From: Setoptus koraiensis
Taxonomy: Eukaryota; Arthropoda
Length of the DNA: 64,000 nt
Reading direction: 5' to 3'
Assembly (NCBI GenBank): GCA_048013815.1
Contig: CM106585.1
Location: 3,286,001-3,350,000, forward strand
The notes beneath the pieces were generated by a model. It was not told the DNA's origin. It saw nothing but the letters and a program-made list of their open reading frames with translations, and made no database searches. Made by a program: the position numbers and the translations under genes. This document shows positions 1 through 10,050 of this stretch, piece after piece; position 1 is the stretch's first letter, and each line of letters opens with the position of its first letter.

Positions 1-1330
1 GATCAGTGGAATTGACCAACATCTCTACAGGTTTCTGACCTAATTCGTGCGCTTTATCTAGCACCTTACCGGTGAATGTTTCATCTTCTTTGGAGCGCTT
101 CTCATCCTCCCTAGATCGCGACTTGTTTTCTCTCAGTTTCTCGTCCTCTCGCAACATTTTATCACCGTCCCCTTTATCGTCGTTTCCTTTGAACATTGAC
201 TCTATCGGCCTAGCTACGGTATTGATTGCAGACTTTGTCATGTTGTGTATGGCATCGCCTGTCGATAAAATAGGATTCCTCTTGCCATCTTTATCAAGAC
301 CTAGTAGGTGATCAGTGGAATTGACCAACATCTCTACAGGCTTTTGGCCCACTTCGTGCATTTTATCCAAAACTTTACCAGTGAATGTTTCATCATCTCT
401 CTTCTCACTCTCAGCGCCTCCTTTTGGCCTCTTTTCGTCTTCTTCTTTCTTACTTCTGCTGTCACTTTTTAGATCATTATTCTTCACAGTTCTATCCGAA
501 TTTGCGGATACGCTCGAACCCGAACCACTTGAACCAGTAGAGTAAGAATGTGCTGAAGCGCTAGAACCTGAATTGCCTGAGCCAGTAGAGTAAGAATGTG
601 CTGAAGCGCTTGAACCCGAACCGCCTGAACCTGAACCGCTTGAACCCGAACCGCCTGAACCAGTAGAGTAAGAATGTGCTGAAGCGCTTGAACCTGAACC
701 GCCTGAACCGGTAGCGCTAGATTGTGCTGAAGCGCTTGATTTTATAGTGCTGGCACCACTAAAGTGGTCGGATTTTCTATCTTCACTTCTTTCATCTTTC
801 TTCGCCTCCTCTTTCTTCTTATATCCATCTTCTTTAGAAGATTCTTTCTGATGATCATGCGAATCTGAATCAAATCTCATTGTACTGTTTGCTAGATCTT
901 CGATTGGTTTTGCAATCATGTCTATTGGGGCCTTAATTGTCTCATGTATTGCATCGGCAGTCTTCAGTATTGGATCGTTCTTCTTATCGCTATTAAACAA
1001 CTTATGCCCGGGTTCTAATATTTTTTCCAAAGGAACCTTGCCAATGTCATGTATTTTATCGAACACTCTGGCCGTTTGAGATTCATTGTTTCGCCTTTCA
1101 ATGGCATCGCCTTTGATAAGTGATTCCAATGGCCTCGCCATAGAGTCTATGGGCTTTTTGGCCATATCGTGCAACTTTTGCTCGGTGGTTACAAGGGAAT
1201 GATTGGTATCTTTTTTATCGAGTCCAACCAAATGATCGACGCGCTCCAGCATTGCGTCTCTTGGCCTCTTGACATAGTCATGATACTCGTCGAACAATTT
1301 TGCAGTTTCTGTTTCGTTTTGCGTCTTTTC
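1..1330 (-). repeat. Tandem protein repeats of about 65 residues in the partial gene
   Basis: At least four related units run along the minus frame. Each has an acidic start, a helix of the type GKVLDKAHELGQKPVEML, an LxGLDK-like turn, a PILxTxDAIH segment and a helix ending in ARPIESM or a close variant. The two units nearest the left edge (starting near 86 and 395) are almost identical at DNA level, while those near 1085 and 1330 have diverged. A Ser/Gly-rich stretch (about 518-770), itself built from repeats of SGSSASAHSYSTGS, separates the near-identical pair from the older copies. The array probably continues past base 1. Confidence 0.8.
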
Positions 1331-4300
1331 ATGACCAATCTTCTTTTCTTGTTCATGTCCTTTTGGGAGCATCTCTTTAGTCTCTTTCAGTTTGTCCATC
1401 ATCTCTTCCTTCTTTTCATCAAATTTGTCATATTTTTGATGTTTATAACTGGTCTTGGAATCTGATTGACTTTCAATCTTCGCTGAAGCCACAGCCACAG
1501 TTGATCTGCTAGATGGCTCCTGAGTGGTCTTCGAAGAAGTGTCACTACTAGTGTCAATATTGCTCTTCATAGAGTTTTTTTCGGGATGCTGAGTAGTTGT
1601 AGACTCATCGCCCCGACTTGGCTGTCGAGTTGTACCAGTAGTAGCTTTATCAATAAATCTGCCTATCGGTTCAGTTATATTGCGCAATGCAGAAGACCTT
1701 GAATCAGACTCGCGAATTTCCCTTCTTGAACGGACGTTCGCCACCTGTAATGCGCTATTGGAGGTGATTGATCGCTTCCTTCTATCTTTGTGCAGTAATT
1801 TCTGCAATGGATCAGTCAATAGAGACAGAGGATTGTTGCCGTTGTCTTTCGAATGACTATTATCTTGTTTGTCTTTATTTTTGCTGATTTTCTCGATCGT
1901 GATGATAAGCTCTTGCTTCTTCTTTGTTCCTTTCTCCTCAGTCAAGCCCAATGGGCCGTCTTTATTGACCATCACGACGGGTTTTGGTCCAGGATTCAAC
2001 TTGTTGCGCTGCAGATCTTCAAGTTGCTTGCTCAGAGCATAGCTGCCTAATTGGTTTTCGAATTTGGGCATCTGTTGTGATTGAAGCTGTTGCTGTAAAA
2101 TTTGTTGTTGGAGCTGAACTTGTTTTAGTTGTAACTGCAATTGCTGTGTCGTTGGATCAATAGATTTGAGTTGCTGTAGTGGCTCCGGAGATACGTTTTT
2201 CGTTGGCACAACTTTCGCATTTGGAGCACTTCCGGTCAAACCAACACTGGCTGATAAAGATGGATTGAATTGAGGCGAAGCTGGCGTTTGTTGCTGTTGT
2301 GTCGGTTGCTGTTGCTGATTAGGAGCTTGCATTTGCTGCGGCTGATTTATGTTCCGCAACATTTTATTCGCGATCGACTCACTACCTGTTGATCCGAAAT
2401 TCACTGATGCTGAATCAGGGCCTGTTTGATGAGCCACTTGCATTTGGTGCTGATTCGTCGCTGAATTTGTTTGCGAAATTCCGTTGACTGAGACAGCCGT
2501 ATTTGAGCCTTTCGCTATTGCTGTTGCGGAACCGGAAGCTGCTGCGGCAGCGCCTGATTGCTGAGATGGCTGCAGTTGTTGTTGCTGCTGTTGTTGCATC
2601 GATTGGGAACCAGACGCCTGAACGGAGCTCCTTGGTGTTCCGGTTGGGCCAGATGATGATGGCGGTCTGTTTTGTTGCTGTTGATCTGCTACATTTGAGG
2701 AGCTTTGCTGATGAGAGGAAACTATATCGGATTTTGGGGGCTGATTGACTTCGGGCTGATTAGTTGCCAAGACACCGGTGATTGGCAACATTGTAGAAGA
2801 ATCTATTGAATTCTGAGACGACAGAGTGGTTGCCGATGGCGCTGATGGCGCACTCACGGAGCTCCTACTCGTACCGCTAGCTTCGAGATCGTGTTGCTGC
2901 GACATTGTGTTGAATATATTTTGACTTGCAATTGATTTGGGCAAATCATCTCGGATTTGGTTGAAAATTTCGTTGACTCGGTTGACTATGTTTGCGTTGG
3001 CTTGCGTCTGGTCTCCATTTGGACTACTCGAGGTAGCCACTTGAGCAGAAGCTGGCGACGGTGATGAGCTCGATGTAAGTTCCGGAGCGGCAGATCTAGA
3101 ACTTACAGAAAAATCGCCGTTCGTTGTTGCTGATGCCGTCTTAGATGACGATTGCTTGCCTTCGGACAGTTTATTATTGATCATATCTAATTTTCGTTTG
3201 ATAACATCCAAAGCTGGCTCAACTGATTGTTGGTTAGACGAGGACCCCACACTCATTGATTGTCGATTGTCTGAGTCAGCACTGACACTCGATTTGTTGG
3301 CACCTTGTTTCTCGTCACCTTCACCATTCATAGATGATTTCGAAGAGGACGAGCTAGACGAAGAACGATGATCATTGGAATTGTTGCTGTTCACCTCAAC
3401 TCCGTTTTTCCCACCATCGTCTGATTTTTTCTTCTTCTTTTTTGTCTTTTTTGATTGCTGCTCTTCGCTTTCCTCCTCTTCTGGATCTTTTCCACGATGT
3501 TTTTTATTGTATCGACGCTTGCCAATTGCTGATCTTTCCTCGTTGCTGTTATCTTCATTGTCAGAATCGTCTTCGTTCTCTTCATCGCTGTTGTTGTTGT
3601 TGCCATTCTCGACACCGTTTCTACTCGAATCTGTGTCTTGATTTTTATGATTTGATTTAGATTTTTTCTTTCCAGATTTCTTGCTATTTTGAGAGGCAGA
3701 GGCCTCTTGATGAGGATAGCCGCCTCCACCACCACCATCGTTACCGGAAACAGAAGAAGATCGAGCCGACGAGTCGGGTTGCTGCTTTTGCTGTTCGGAA
3801 ACCGCGGACTTGCTGGACCCGTTCTGGTCTTGTTGCTGCTGGTTTTGGATATTTCCACCACGACCGCTACCGCTTTTACCTAGCGAATCGACAGTGTTTT
3901 TCGCAGCACCTGTTATATCACTCAACGAATCCAAAGTTTTAGCACCGGCGCCCAACATTCCCGTCATTCCGCCCATGATGGTTGATATTGCCTGAAATGG
4001 ATTCACAACTATATTAGATAACGTGTCTATGGTGTCACGCTTATACCGACAACAATCTGACCTTTTTTCTGTCAAATTGCTATCATTGGTGTCACTAGTA
4101 ATAATAAGCTGTTGCAAAGTTAGTAATGCTGATGATAAGGACGACGGCGACGACAACGACGACAATGACGACACTGACAATGGTGATGATTTAGATGATG
4201 ATACAGTTGTTGATATTGATGCTGCTGTTAGTGATGGTTTAGACGAAGATGAAATCGGACGATATGATGAATAATGTCGGAAAACACTACGTTTGTGGGA

Positions 4301-6376
4301 GTTTATACTACTATCGTGTTTAGCATGATGCGACTGTTGATCAGGTTTTCGCTTCTTCTGCTGGTGATGGTGAAATAACCCATCATTGTGGCCACTTGCA
4401 AGTGGATTCATTTTTGAGGACGATTCGCCATCTTCTACAGCGAATGACATCAACGTTATTGTGGCACTCAATTTGGCAGTTTTGTTGTCGTCACCATCAT
4501 CATTATCGCCAAAATCGTCTTTCTGACTCCTATCAGCATCTAAAGCAATAGCATCAATATTTGTGTCTCTATGATCCATCGAGCTCAGAGGACGAAAGCC
4601 ATTTTGCTTATTTAGATTAAACAAGTGAGTATCATCAGCATTATCAAAGCCGTAGTCGCCATTGTTGTTGTTGCTGTCATGGTCGTCATGCTTAGAAACA
4701 GAAATTTGCGGCAATGAGCCTATTGAACCTACTATTTTAACGGGTTTGGATTTGTACAATCCGACACTTTCTGGAGAAAAATTCATTTTCTTAATAGATG
4801 AGGTCCTCTTATTTTTAAACGGTCGTCTGCTGCTGAATAAATTAGGTTTATCATCAGAGAAAAGATGTCTCAGGCACGTGAGCGCCAACGATCTCTCCGA
4901 AGAATACGTTTTGGAATATCGGCTTTTTGCTATCAAATTTAGATGATATTCGAGCCATTCGTTGCTACTACTGGGACCGTTCTTGTTTGCATAAAACATT
5001 TTTCTATTATCACCCCTCTTGCCTGTCAAATCGACCAGTTTTCTACACAAAATTTTTATCTCTTCTTTCGCTTGTTCACCCTTGATTTTTTTGTAACTTT
5101 GCTTCTTCGCGAAATTCCTCGTCTCGGGCAACAAAAAACTGTGATAGTCTCCTCTCTGAGAACTAAGTGTGTTCGTTGTTAAGCTTATAAGCTGAGATTG
5201 AATCGGCTCGATGAGCTTACCGCCGAACATCATAATCCTAGAGTGTCCATCATCAGTCTTTTTGCCATCACCAATATAGTTATCAATATCAAAAACATAA
5301 CCTCTATCATCATTATCATCCATAGAATTGTCTGATATAAAACTGTAACTAAATTTAGATGGCATTTCCAATGTGTCATCGCGTCGTCGTTGCTGCTGCT
5401 GTCTGATAAGATTGCTGTTACTCGCACTTACAGGTAAATTCAATTTTTGTCCATCGCCTACAATCTGTTGCGTCTGAGCGGTTTTCTTAATTGGGTCCGC
5501 AACAGTAACAAAAACTTGCACATTTGCATGACCAATCTGCTTTTTCAATCGTTCCTCGGCATCCTTTAGACCTTGAGTCTGTTCTGCGTTGACTTGTTGC
5601 TTATCACCACCAGTGGCGGTTGTCGACAACTTACCGTCAACAGAAGGAGGCAAACTCGATGAAGATTCGCCAAAAGAACTTTTAGCTGATGCCGAGACGC
5701 CATTGACGCTGCTAGATACCTGTTGCTGGGGTTGTAATAGTGATTGTTGTGATCCTTGTTGAAGCTGCAACCCATTATTGTTGGATGATTGACCCTGTAA
5801 TTCAGCGCCACTTTGCGGAACATTGTTGACATTGTTTGTGACGGCATTGTTGCTAACGTTGCTCTGTCCACTGATTGGATAATAATTTGATTTACTGTCG
5901 TTTTTATCTTTATTGGCACTTGTCTCGGGCGCCGTTGTTGTGGTGCTTGGCTTGTTACCACCATCAAAAATATTGTCTATAGCTTTGATGAATGGATTTT
6001 TGTTTTCGCCTCCCTTGTCGGATTCTTTATTTTTATTGTCTTTGTTGCCAAATCCAAATAAATTGCCAAGATCAAATGAACGCTTGAATCTAGCATTAAT
6101 CGATATCTTTTCACTTAAACTAGAATCTTGCAACTGCTCTTGATCGCATTGAGCATAATTTACTAATGTACACAGCCATAAACTAGCTAGTAGAGCTAAC
6201 CCTATCGAGGTTGCTTGTAAATTCTTCTTACGATGGACAAAACTTATATTAGTAACCTCTTTTGAGAATAATTTGTTGCACAATGTTTTATTCTTGACGA
6301 AACCCATTGAGTGATGCTCAGGTTCACGGGCCTCACTTTCACTTCCGCCATCGCTAAAGTTACTGATAGTGAACAT
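1..6376 (-). CDS. Low-complexity secreted or signal-anchored protein with C-terminal repeats, partial
   Basis: Reading the minus strand from the ATG at 6376 I found no stop down to base 1, about 2,125 codons, so the 3' end lies outside the window. Residues about 55-73 are hydrophobic (ATSIGLALLASLWLC) after a basic stretch, which suits a signal peptide or type II anchor; Met24 is an alternative start. Then follow Asn/Ser/Gln-rich sequence, an Asp/Ser block, a short Gly/Met-rich helix near residue 800, a Lys/Glu-rich acidic-basic region, long Gln-rich stretches, and a C-terminal charged part with several copies of a roughly 65-residue amphipathic repeat plus a Ser/Gly-rich linker. I recognise no enzyme domain. 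An extracellular matrix, silk-like or mucin-like role is only a guess. An in-frame stop lies a few codons above the ATG. The length of the open frame in such skewed sequence argues that it is translated. Confidence 0.75.
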   Translation of the reverse strand, partial: MFTISNFSDGGSESEAREPEHHSMGFVKNKTLCNKLFSKEVTNISFVHRKKNLQATSIGLALLASLWLCTLVNYAQCDQEQLQDSSLSEKISINARFKRSFDLGNLFGFGNKDNKNKESDKGGENKNPFIKAIDNIFDGGNKPSTTTTAPETSANKDKNDSKSNYYPISGQSNVSNNAVTNNVNNVPQSGAELQGQSSNNNGLQLQQGSQQSLLQPQQQVSSSVNGVSASAKSSFGESSSSLPPSVDGKLSTTATGGDKQQVNAEQTQGLKDAEERLKKQIGHANVQVFVTVADPIKKTAQTQQIVGDGQKLNLPVSASNSNLIRQQQQRRRDDTLEMPSKFSYSFISDNSMDDNDDRGYVFDIDNYIGDGKKTDDGHSRIMMFGGKLIEPIQSQLISLTTNTLSSQRGDYHSFLLPETRNFAKKQSYKKIKGEQAKEEIKILCRKLVDLTGKRGDNRKMFYANKNGPSSSNEWLEYHLNLIAKSRYSKTYSSERSLALTCLRHLFSDDKPNLFSSRRPFKNKRTSSIKKMNFSPESVGLYKSKPVKIVGSIGSLPQISVSKHDDHDSNNNNGDYGFDNADDTHLFNLNKQNGFRPLSSMDHRDTNIDAIALDADRSQKDDFGDNDDGDDNKTAKLSATITLMSFAVEDGESSSKMNPLASGHNDGLFHHHQQKKRKPDQQSHHAKHDSSINSHKRSVFRHYSSYRPISSSSKPSLTAASISTTVSSSKSSPLSVSSLSSLSSPSSLSSALLTLQQLIITSDTNDSNLTEKRSDCCRYKRDTIDTLSNIVVNPFQAISTIMGGMTGMLGAGAKTLDSLSDITGAAKNTVDSLGKSGSGRGGNIQNQQQQDQNGSSKSAVSEQQKQQPDSSARSSSVSGNDGGGGGGYPHQEASASQNSKKSGKKKSKSNHKNQDTDSSRNGVENGNNNNSDEENEDDSDNEDNSNEERSAIGKRRYNKKHRGKDPEEEESEEQQSKKTKKKKKKSDDGGKNGVEVNSNNSNDHRSSSSSSSSKSSMNGEGDEKQGANKSSVSADSDNRQSMSVGSSSNQQSVEPALDVIKRKLDMINNKLSEGKQSSSKTASATTNGDFSVSSRSAAPELTSSSSPSPASAQVATSSSPNGDQTQANANIVNRVNEIFNQIRDDLPKSIASQNIFNTMSQQHDLEASGTSRSSVSAPSAPSATTLSSQNSIDSSTMLPITGVLATNQPEVNQPPKSDIVSSHQQSSSNVADQQQQNRPPSSSGPTGTPRSSVQASGSQSMQQQQQQQLQPSQQSGAAAAASGSATAIAKGSNTAVSVNGISQTNSATNQHQMQVAHQTGPDSASVNFGSTGSESIANKMLRNINQPQQMQAPNQQQQPTQQQQTPASPQFNPSLSASVGLTGSAPNAKVVPTKNVSPEPLQQLKSIDPTTQQLQLQLKQVQLQQQILQQQLQSQQMPKFENQLGSYALSKQLEDLQRNKLNPGPKPVVMVNKDGPLGLTEEKGTKKKQELIITIEKISKNKDKQDNSHSKDNGNNPLSLLTDPLQKLLHKDRRKRSITSNSALQVANVRSRREIRESDSRSSALRNITEPIGRFIDKATTGTTRQPSRGDESTTTQHPEKNSMKSNIDTSSDTSSKTTQEPSSRSTVAVASAKIESQSDSKTSYKHQKYDKFDEKKEEMMDKLKETKEMLPKGHEQEKKIGHEKTQNETETAKLFDEYHDYVKRPRDAMLERVDHLVGLDKKDTNHSLVTTEQKLHDMAKKPIDSMARPLESLIKGDAIERRNNESQTARVFDKIHDIGKVPLEKILEPGHKLFNSDKKNDPILKTADAIHETIKAPIDMIAKPIEDLANSTMRFDSDSHDHQKESSKEDGYKKKEEAKKDERSEDRKSDHFSGASTIKSSASAQSSATGSGGSGSSASAHSYSTGSGGSGSSGSGSGGSGSSASAHSYSTGSGNSGSSASAHSYSTGSSGSGSSVSANSDRTVKNNDLKSDSRSKKEEDEKRPKGGAESEKRDDETFTGKVLDKMHEVGQKPVEMLVNSTDHLLGLDKDGKRNPILSTGDAIHNMTKSAINTVARPIESMFKGNDDKGDGDKMLREDEKLRENKSRSREDEKRSKEDETFTGKVLDKAHELGQKPVEMLVNSTD

Positions 6377-8244
6377 GATCACAATGCTAGATCATTATAG
6401 ATTTGCAAATTACTTTTTTCTGGCTAGTTTTCGGTGAAATTTGTACAAATTTTCGGTTGGTGCATGAAATTTTTCGTTGTTTGTATAGAGCTTTTGGACG
6501 CAGCAATCGCAGCATTAACAACCATCTGCAACTGGGCTAATTTATAGGTAGATTCCTAGCTCTTTCTACACTCTATCAATAATAGTGCTCTCAACTGTAG
6601 CAATTCGTTAAAAAAATAGTGTGAGCACTTGGTTGTACCTTTCACATTTAGTTAGATTACTGTAGATGTCCATGCTCAATGCTGCGAAGAAATTAATCAA
6701 TGATACAAAAAATACCAACGAAAGTACTTCATTTTTGCTTTCATCGATTTCAAACTTCCCACTGAGATGTATCAAATTTCTCGATTAACTAGGAATTGAA
6801 TGAAGTTATCCACTTCAATCTTGTTCAATCTTGTAGGCTCAATGTATATTCAAAGCTTGTATATCACGAAACAAGGTTCGGATATGCGAGTGACGTACTT
6901 TTCTGCCACCATCCACAGATCAAAACTACACAGATAAGTAATTATCGCTCGGATAGCTGAGCAGTCTGCTTAGCGATCATTTGAACTGTTGAAATGGGCT
7001 CCTGGCAGAAAACTTATTCACCTTAACAAGTAGTCTTTAGCGAAGTTATGGTGCACGAATTCGCTCCAAATCGGACAAATCGTGAATCTGTACTGATATC
7101 CTATGAAGAACTCGTTGCCTAATACATATTCTATTTGCCACAGAGAATACGACTTAAGTCCTCCTTCTGTTTAACATTTTGTTTCTGTTAGACATCACTT
7201 GGTATGTCGTAGATGGTTTAGTTGTTCTCAGTTGACTGCAGACTCTTTTTGAGAGTACTTTCATTGCATACTATAAATGAAGATGCATCTTCAATTAGGA
7301 AAATTCAATGTGAAAAACTAGCACTTGATTATTTTGATTCTTCTCTCTTCGATGATGCAATGTTCGAAAGTTTTTCGTGAGCAAAAACACTCACACCATC
7401 GATAATTGAACGAGAACCCAATTTATATTGACGGACGCAGAGCTGATGACTTATAACGGATAGTTTTCATCGCTATTTTCTAACGGTTGCTTTGCAGTTT
7501 CACTAAATCTATACATGGATTAATCTCCTCTAGAACTGAACTTGATCAAGCATTTATGTATAAGCGTATTCAATTACTAATCTAAGCTAGAAACAACTCT
7601 GTTCGGACAAACAAGGAGAATAAAACTGACTGGGTGATGGTGGATATGTTCAGATTTTGCCAGATCTGGAATAATGAATAGTCTTATAGAATCTGAATGT
7701 GCTCAATTTATTTACCATCATTAACTTTATGCTGAGCTAAAAATGTTGGTGGAGCCTCAAGGAAACACAGTTAAATGTTTGCAATTTCACGACGGGAGAA
7801 GAGTCACCACCGCATTAGAGTCATTGATAGATGAATGGAGAGTCATACGAACGAGTTCGAAAAAGTCCAAGTGTCGGTGATTGCGAAACGTCAGAGACAA
7901 AATTGGATTTAGAAAGAGATACCTATGTACTATGCGCATACATACGACTGCGCACACTAGAATTCGAAATGGTGTTCAAGCGAAAGAAGGATCCTACCCT
8001 ATTTGGCTTGATTTCCGGAAATTGGAGGAAATTTTATTGATAAATATCACACACTTACTGCATCCCACTGTGTTAAACCTTTGACAACCTTTGCGAGACC
8101 AACTCCCATCAGCACCGCCGATTATGATCCACGAAAACGTGATCCTTATGAGCAGAGGCAACGAAATCAGTTTAAAATTGATCAAGAACGAGTGGAGATT
8201 AGTGTACCAGCCAAAATGGTTTATACTCGTGGTTTAAACCATAA
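6377..8244. other. Non-coding 5' flank
   Basis: No open frame here looks coding on either strand. The stretch is AT-rich and unique in the window. It presumably contains the promoter and 5' leader of the minus-strand gene that starts at 6376, but I could not pick a convincing TATA box or initiator. Confidence 0.5.
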
Positions 8245-8409
8245 GGACTTTCTGCCACTTTCTACCAATACTGGTAGAAACGGTATAAAGGGTTTATACT
8301 CTAGCAGAAAGTGTTGAAAACCTCGATTTTCTTCTATTTCGACCATGGAGGGAAGTGACAAAAAGTCGTTTCTGCCAAATGAGAGAGGTAGAAATGGCAG
8401 AAAGCGGTC
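8245..8409. repeat. Foldback (MITE-like) inverted repeat
   Basis: The arms 8245-8266 and 8387-8409 are near-perfect reverse complements sharing CTTTCTGCCA and TTTCTACC, about 120 bp apart. The interior carries further copies of the same CTGCCA/GGTAGAAA words in both orientations, including a TCTACCA/TGGTAGA palindrome. This is the shape of a small non-autonomous foldback element. I found no clear target-site duplication, so the family is unknown. Confidence 0.4.
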
Positions 8410-8481
8410 TAGACCATTGAGTTCGTACCGGCACACTAGTAAAGATATCACCATCCACATCTACGCCGAATGAAACGTTCA

Positions 8482-8838
8482 TCAGATCCCAAGTTTTAGC
8501 GCAGTTATCGATTGTTTTTGCGATCCAAGTCTCCGGTTTGTCTTGACTCGCTTGCGGGGTCCTCCTCCAGTTTTGCTCGAGCGCTCAAGCGATTGATGTT
8601 TGTCAGCCTTTTGCTTCATATTATCATATTGTTTCTTCAGAGATTCAGCTGATCTTATGCAACCGATCGCCTTCATAGTGAACGCTTGCGTGACATGAAG
8701 CTTCATGCTTTTTTTTTTCACTGATTTCGTATCATTAGATCTTGCATTAATGATTGGTCGCTCGCGAATCAAGTCTGCAAGGAGATCTCTCTCACCTTCG
8801 ATGTAATTGCTACCTCTCTCTTTTTCTTTTCTATCCAT
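8482..8838 (-). CDS. Myb/SANT-like DNA-binding protein, transposon-type, fragment
   Basis: The 118-residue frame fits the Myb/SANT-like family found in insect Zeste-type regulators, MSANTD3 and the accessory genes of PIF/Harbinger elements. Visible features are the first helix (ERDLLADLIRER), a central part with an insertion, a third helix of the form SAESLKKQYDNMKQKADK, and the characteristic TGGGPRK tail followed by basic residues. The usual tryptophan of helix 1 and that of helix 3 (here QYDNMK in place of LWxNLK) are missing, so the fold may be degenerate. No partner transposase is seen nearby. It is either a decayed transposon gene or one exon of a larger gene. The start is the first Met of the frame. 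Confidence 0.45.
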   Translation of the reverse strand: MDRKEKERGSNYIEGERDLLADLIRERPIINARSNDTKSVKKKSMKLHVTQAFTMKAIGCIRSAESLKKQYDNMKQKADKHQSLERSSKTGGGPRKRVKTNRRLGSQKQSITALKLGI

Positions 8839-9811
8839 TTCTGGTTCTCAATATTTTCGACAATTATGCAAGTAATTGATGTATCTGTTTCTTTAAGAAT
8901 GTTATAGAGCTCAGAAAGCAAGAGTAACGCGTGCGTTACCTGATTTTCCACGTGCTTTATGATCAGGACCCGCGAAGAACAAAAGAAGAAGACGCACTAT
9001 GTTAGGGCCTTTGTATTGAAATAGACTGTTGAGATGGCTTCATATTTTGAGTATTCTTTTATTTATATGAAAACTGAAGCTTGATTATAATGTCTTGGTG
9101 GTATTTATATGAAATTCTTGGATAAAAATAATTTGTATAACAACTGTCTTGGCTATTAATAGTTTGGCTAAATATAGAAGTGTAAATTGGGTCAGTGTTG
9201 ATAATTGGATGTCACGGTGAACTTCCTGTGCTGACCCTTGTAAAGCGCCACGATGAGGCGACTGATGGAGACATGATAGTCCAACACTCCCCTTCATGAC
9301 GTAATTCTGTGGCGTTCATCGATGTAGATACATTAGTGTCTTTTTGTATGAAACATTGAGTAGATGGTTTCATCCTCGAGTTGTTTGTTCTCAAATAGGG
9401 TTTCATCCATCGTCATGCAGTGGGCAATTCTCGAAGTAAAATTGGCTTGAGTTGCTCCTGTCGTTAATAAGTCGCGATAAATATTTTTGTGTGCTAATTT
9501 GCCATGACAATGGCAGTTAAATGCAAGTTTGGTTAGGATGCATCCAGATGCGATGAGTTGGGCGTAGTGAGGCCTTGACCAGTCGTCATGATGTGATTCA
9601 TAGCAGAGGTAGTGTGAAGCTGTTTCAAATAAATCCAACTGTCTTGCATACTGGGCTGATTTATCCTCCGCCGGACAGTCCGAGTTTGGATAGTTGTGGA
9701 CTTGCCTTAGCTTGTTTTCCTTGACTATTGGGACGGTCTCGTCGGAAGAATCACAAGGACAGTCGATTTTCGTCCTTGCCAATGCGCACGAGAGAGTTAC
9801 AGCGTAGTGTC
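8839..9811. other. No confident gene
   Basis: The stretch between the Myb/SANT frame and the copia LTR has one Cys/His-containing minus-strand frame (9333-9854), but its N-terminus overlaps the LTR and it matches nothing I know. It might be what remains of a sequence into which the element inserted. I do not annotate it as a gene. Confidence 0.35.
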
Positions 9812-10050
9812 TGTTGGTTATAATGGTGTGTGCAGCATTGCGCTGTGCATGCATTGGCAGTCTCGACTATGGCGCCAACGATCACGCTCGATACACAACT
9901 TGCAGTTGCATCCAATAGAAGCAATGCAAGAGGTTCAACCGTTTTTCTTGTGTGAGCCAATTGATAATAATTTCAATCAGTATGAGATTGTACACCAAAA
10001 GAGATACACAAATAAATAAGCTTTACATATATAAAACTATAACTCTAACA
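9812..10050 (+). repeat. Copia-type 5' LTR
   Basis: A 239-bp LTR is delimited by TGTTGG at the left and CTAACA at the right, directly followed by the primer-binding site GGTTATGGGCCCAG at 10051. That site matches the Drosophila copia primer site, which pairs with an internal fragment of initiator tRNA-Met. No second LTR is visible downstream in the window. Confidence 0.75.

Noticed and set aside
3391-3861. 156-codon minus-strand frame inside the first gene
   Set aside because: It lies out of phase with the uninterrupted frame that runs from 6376 to base 1 and has no features of its own.
9333-9854. 173-codon minus-strand frame with many Cys and His
   Set aside because: Its start overlaps the copia LTR, no family is recognisable and codon order looks random; not supported as a gene.
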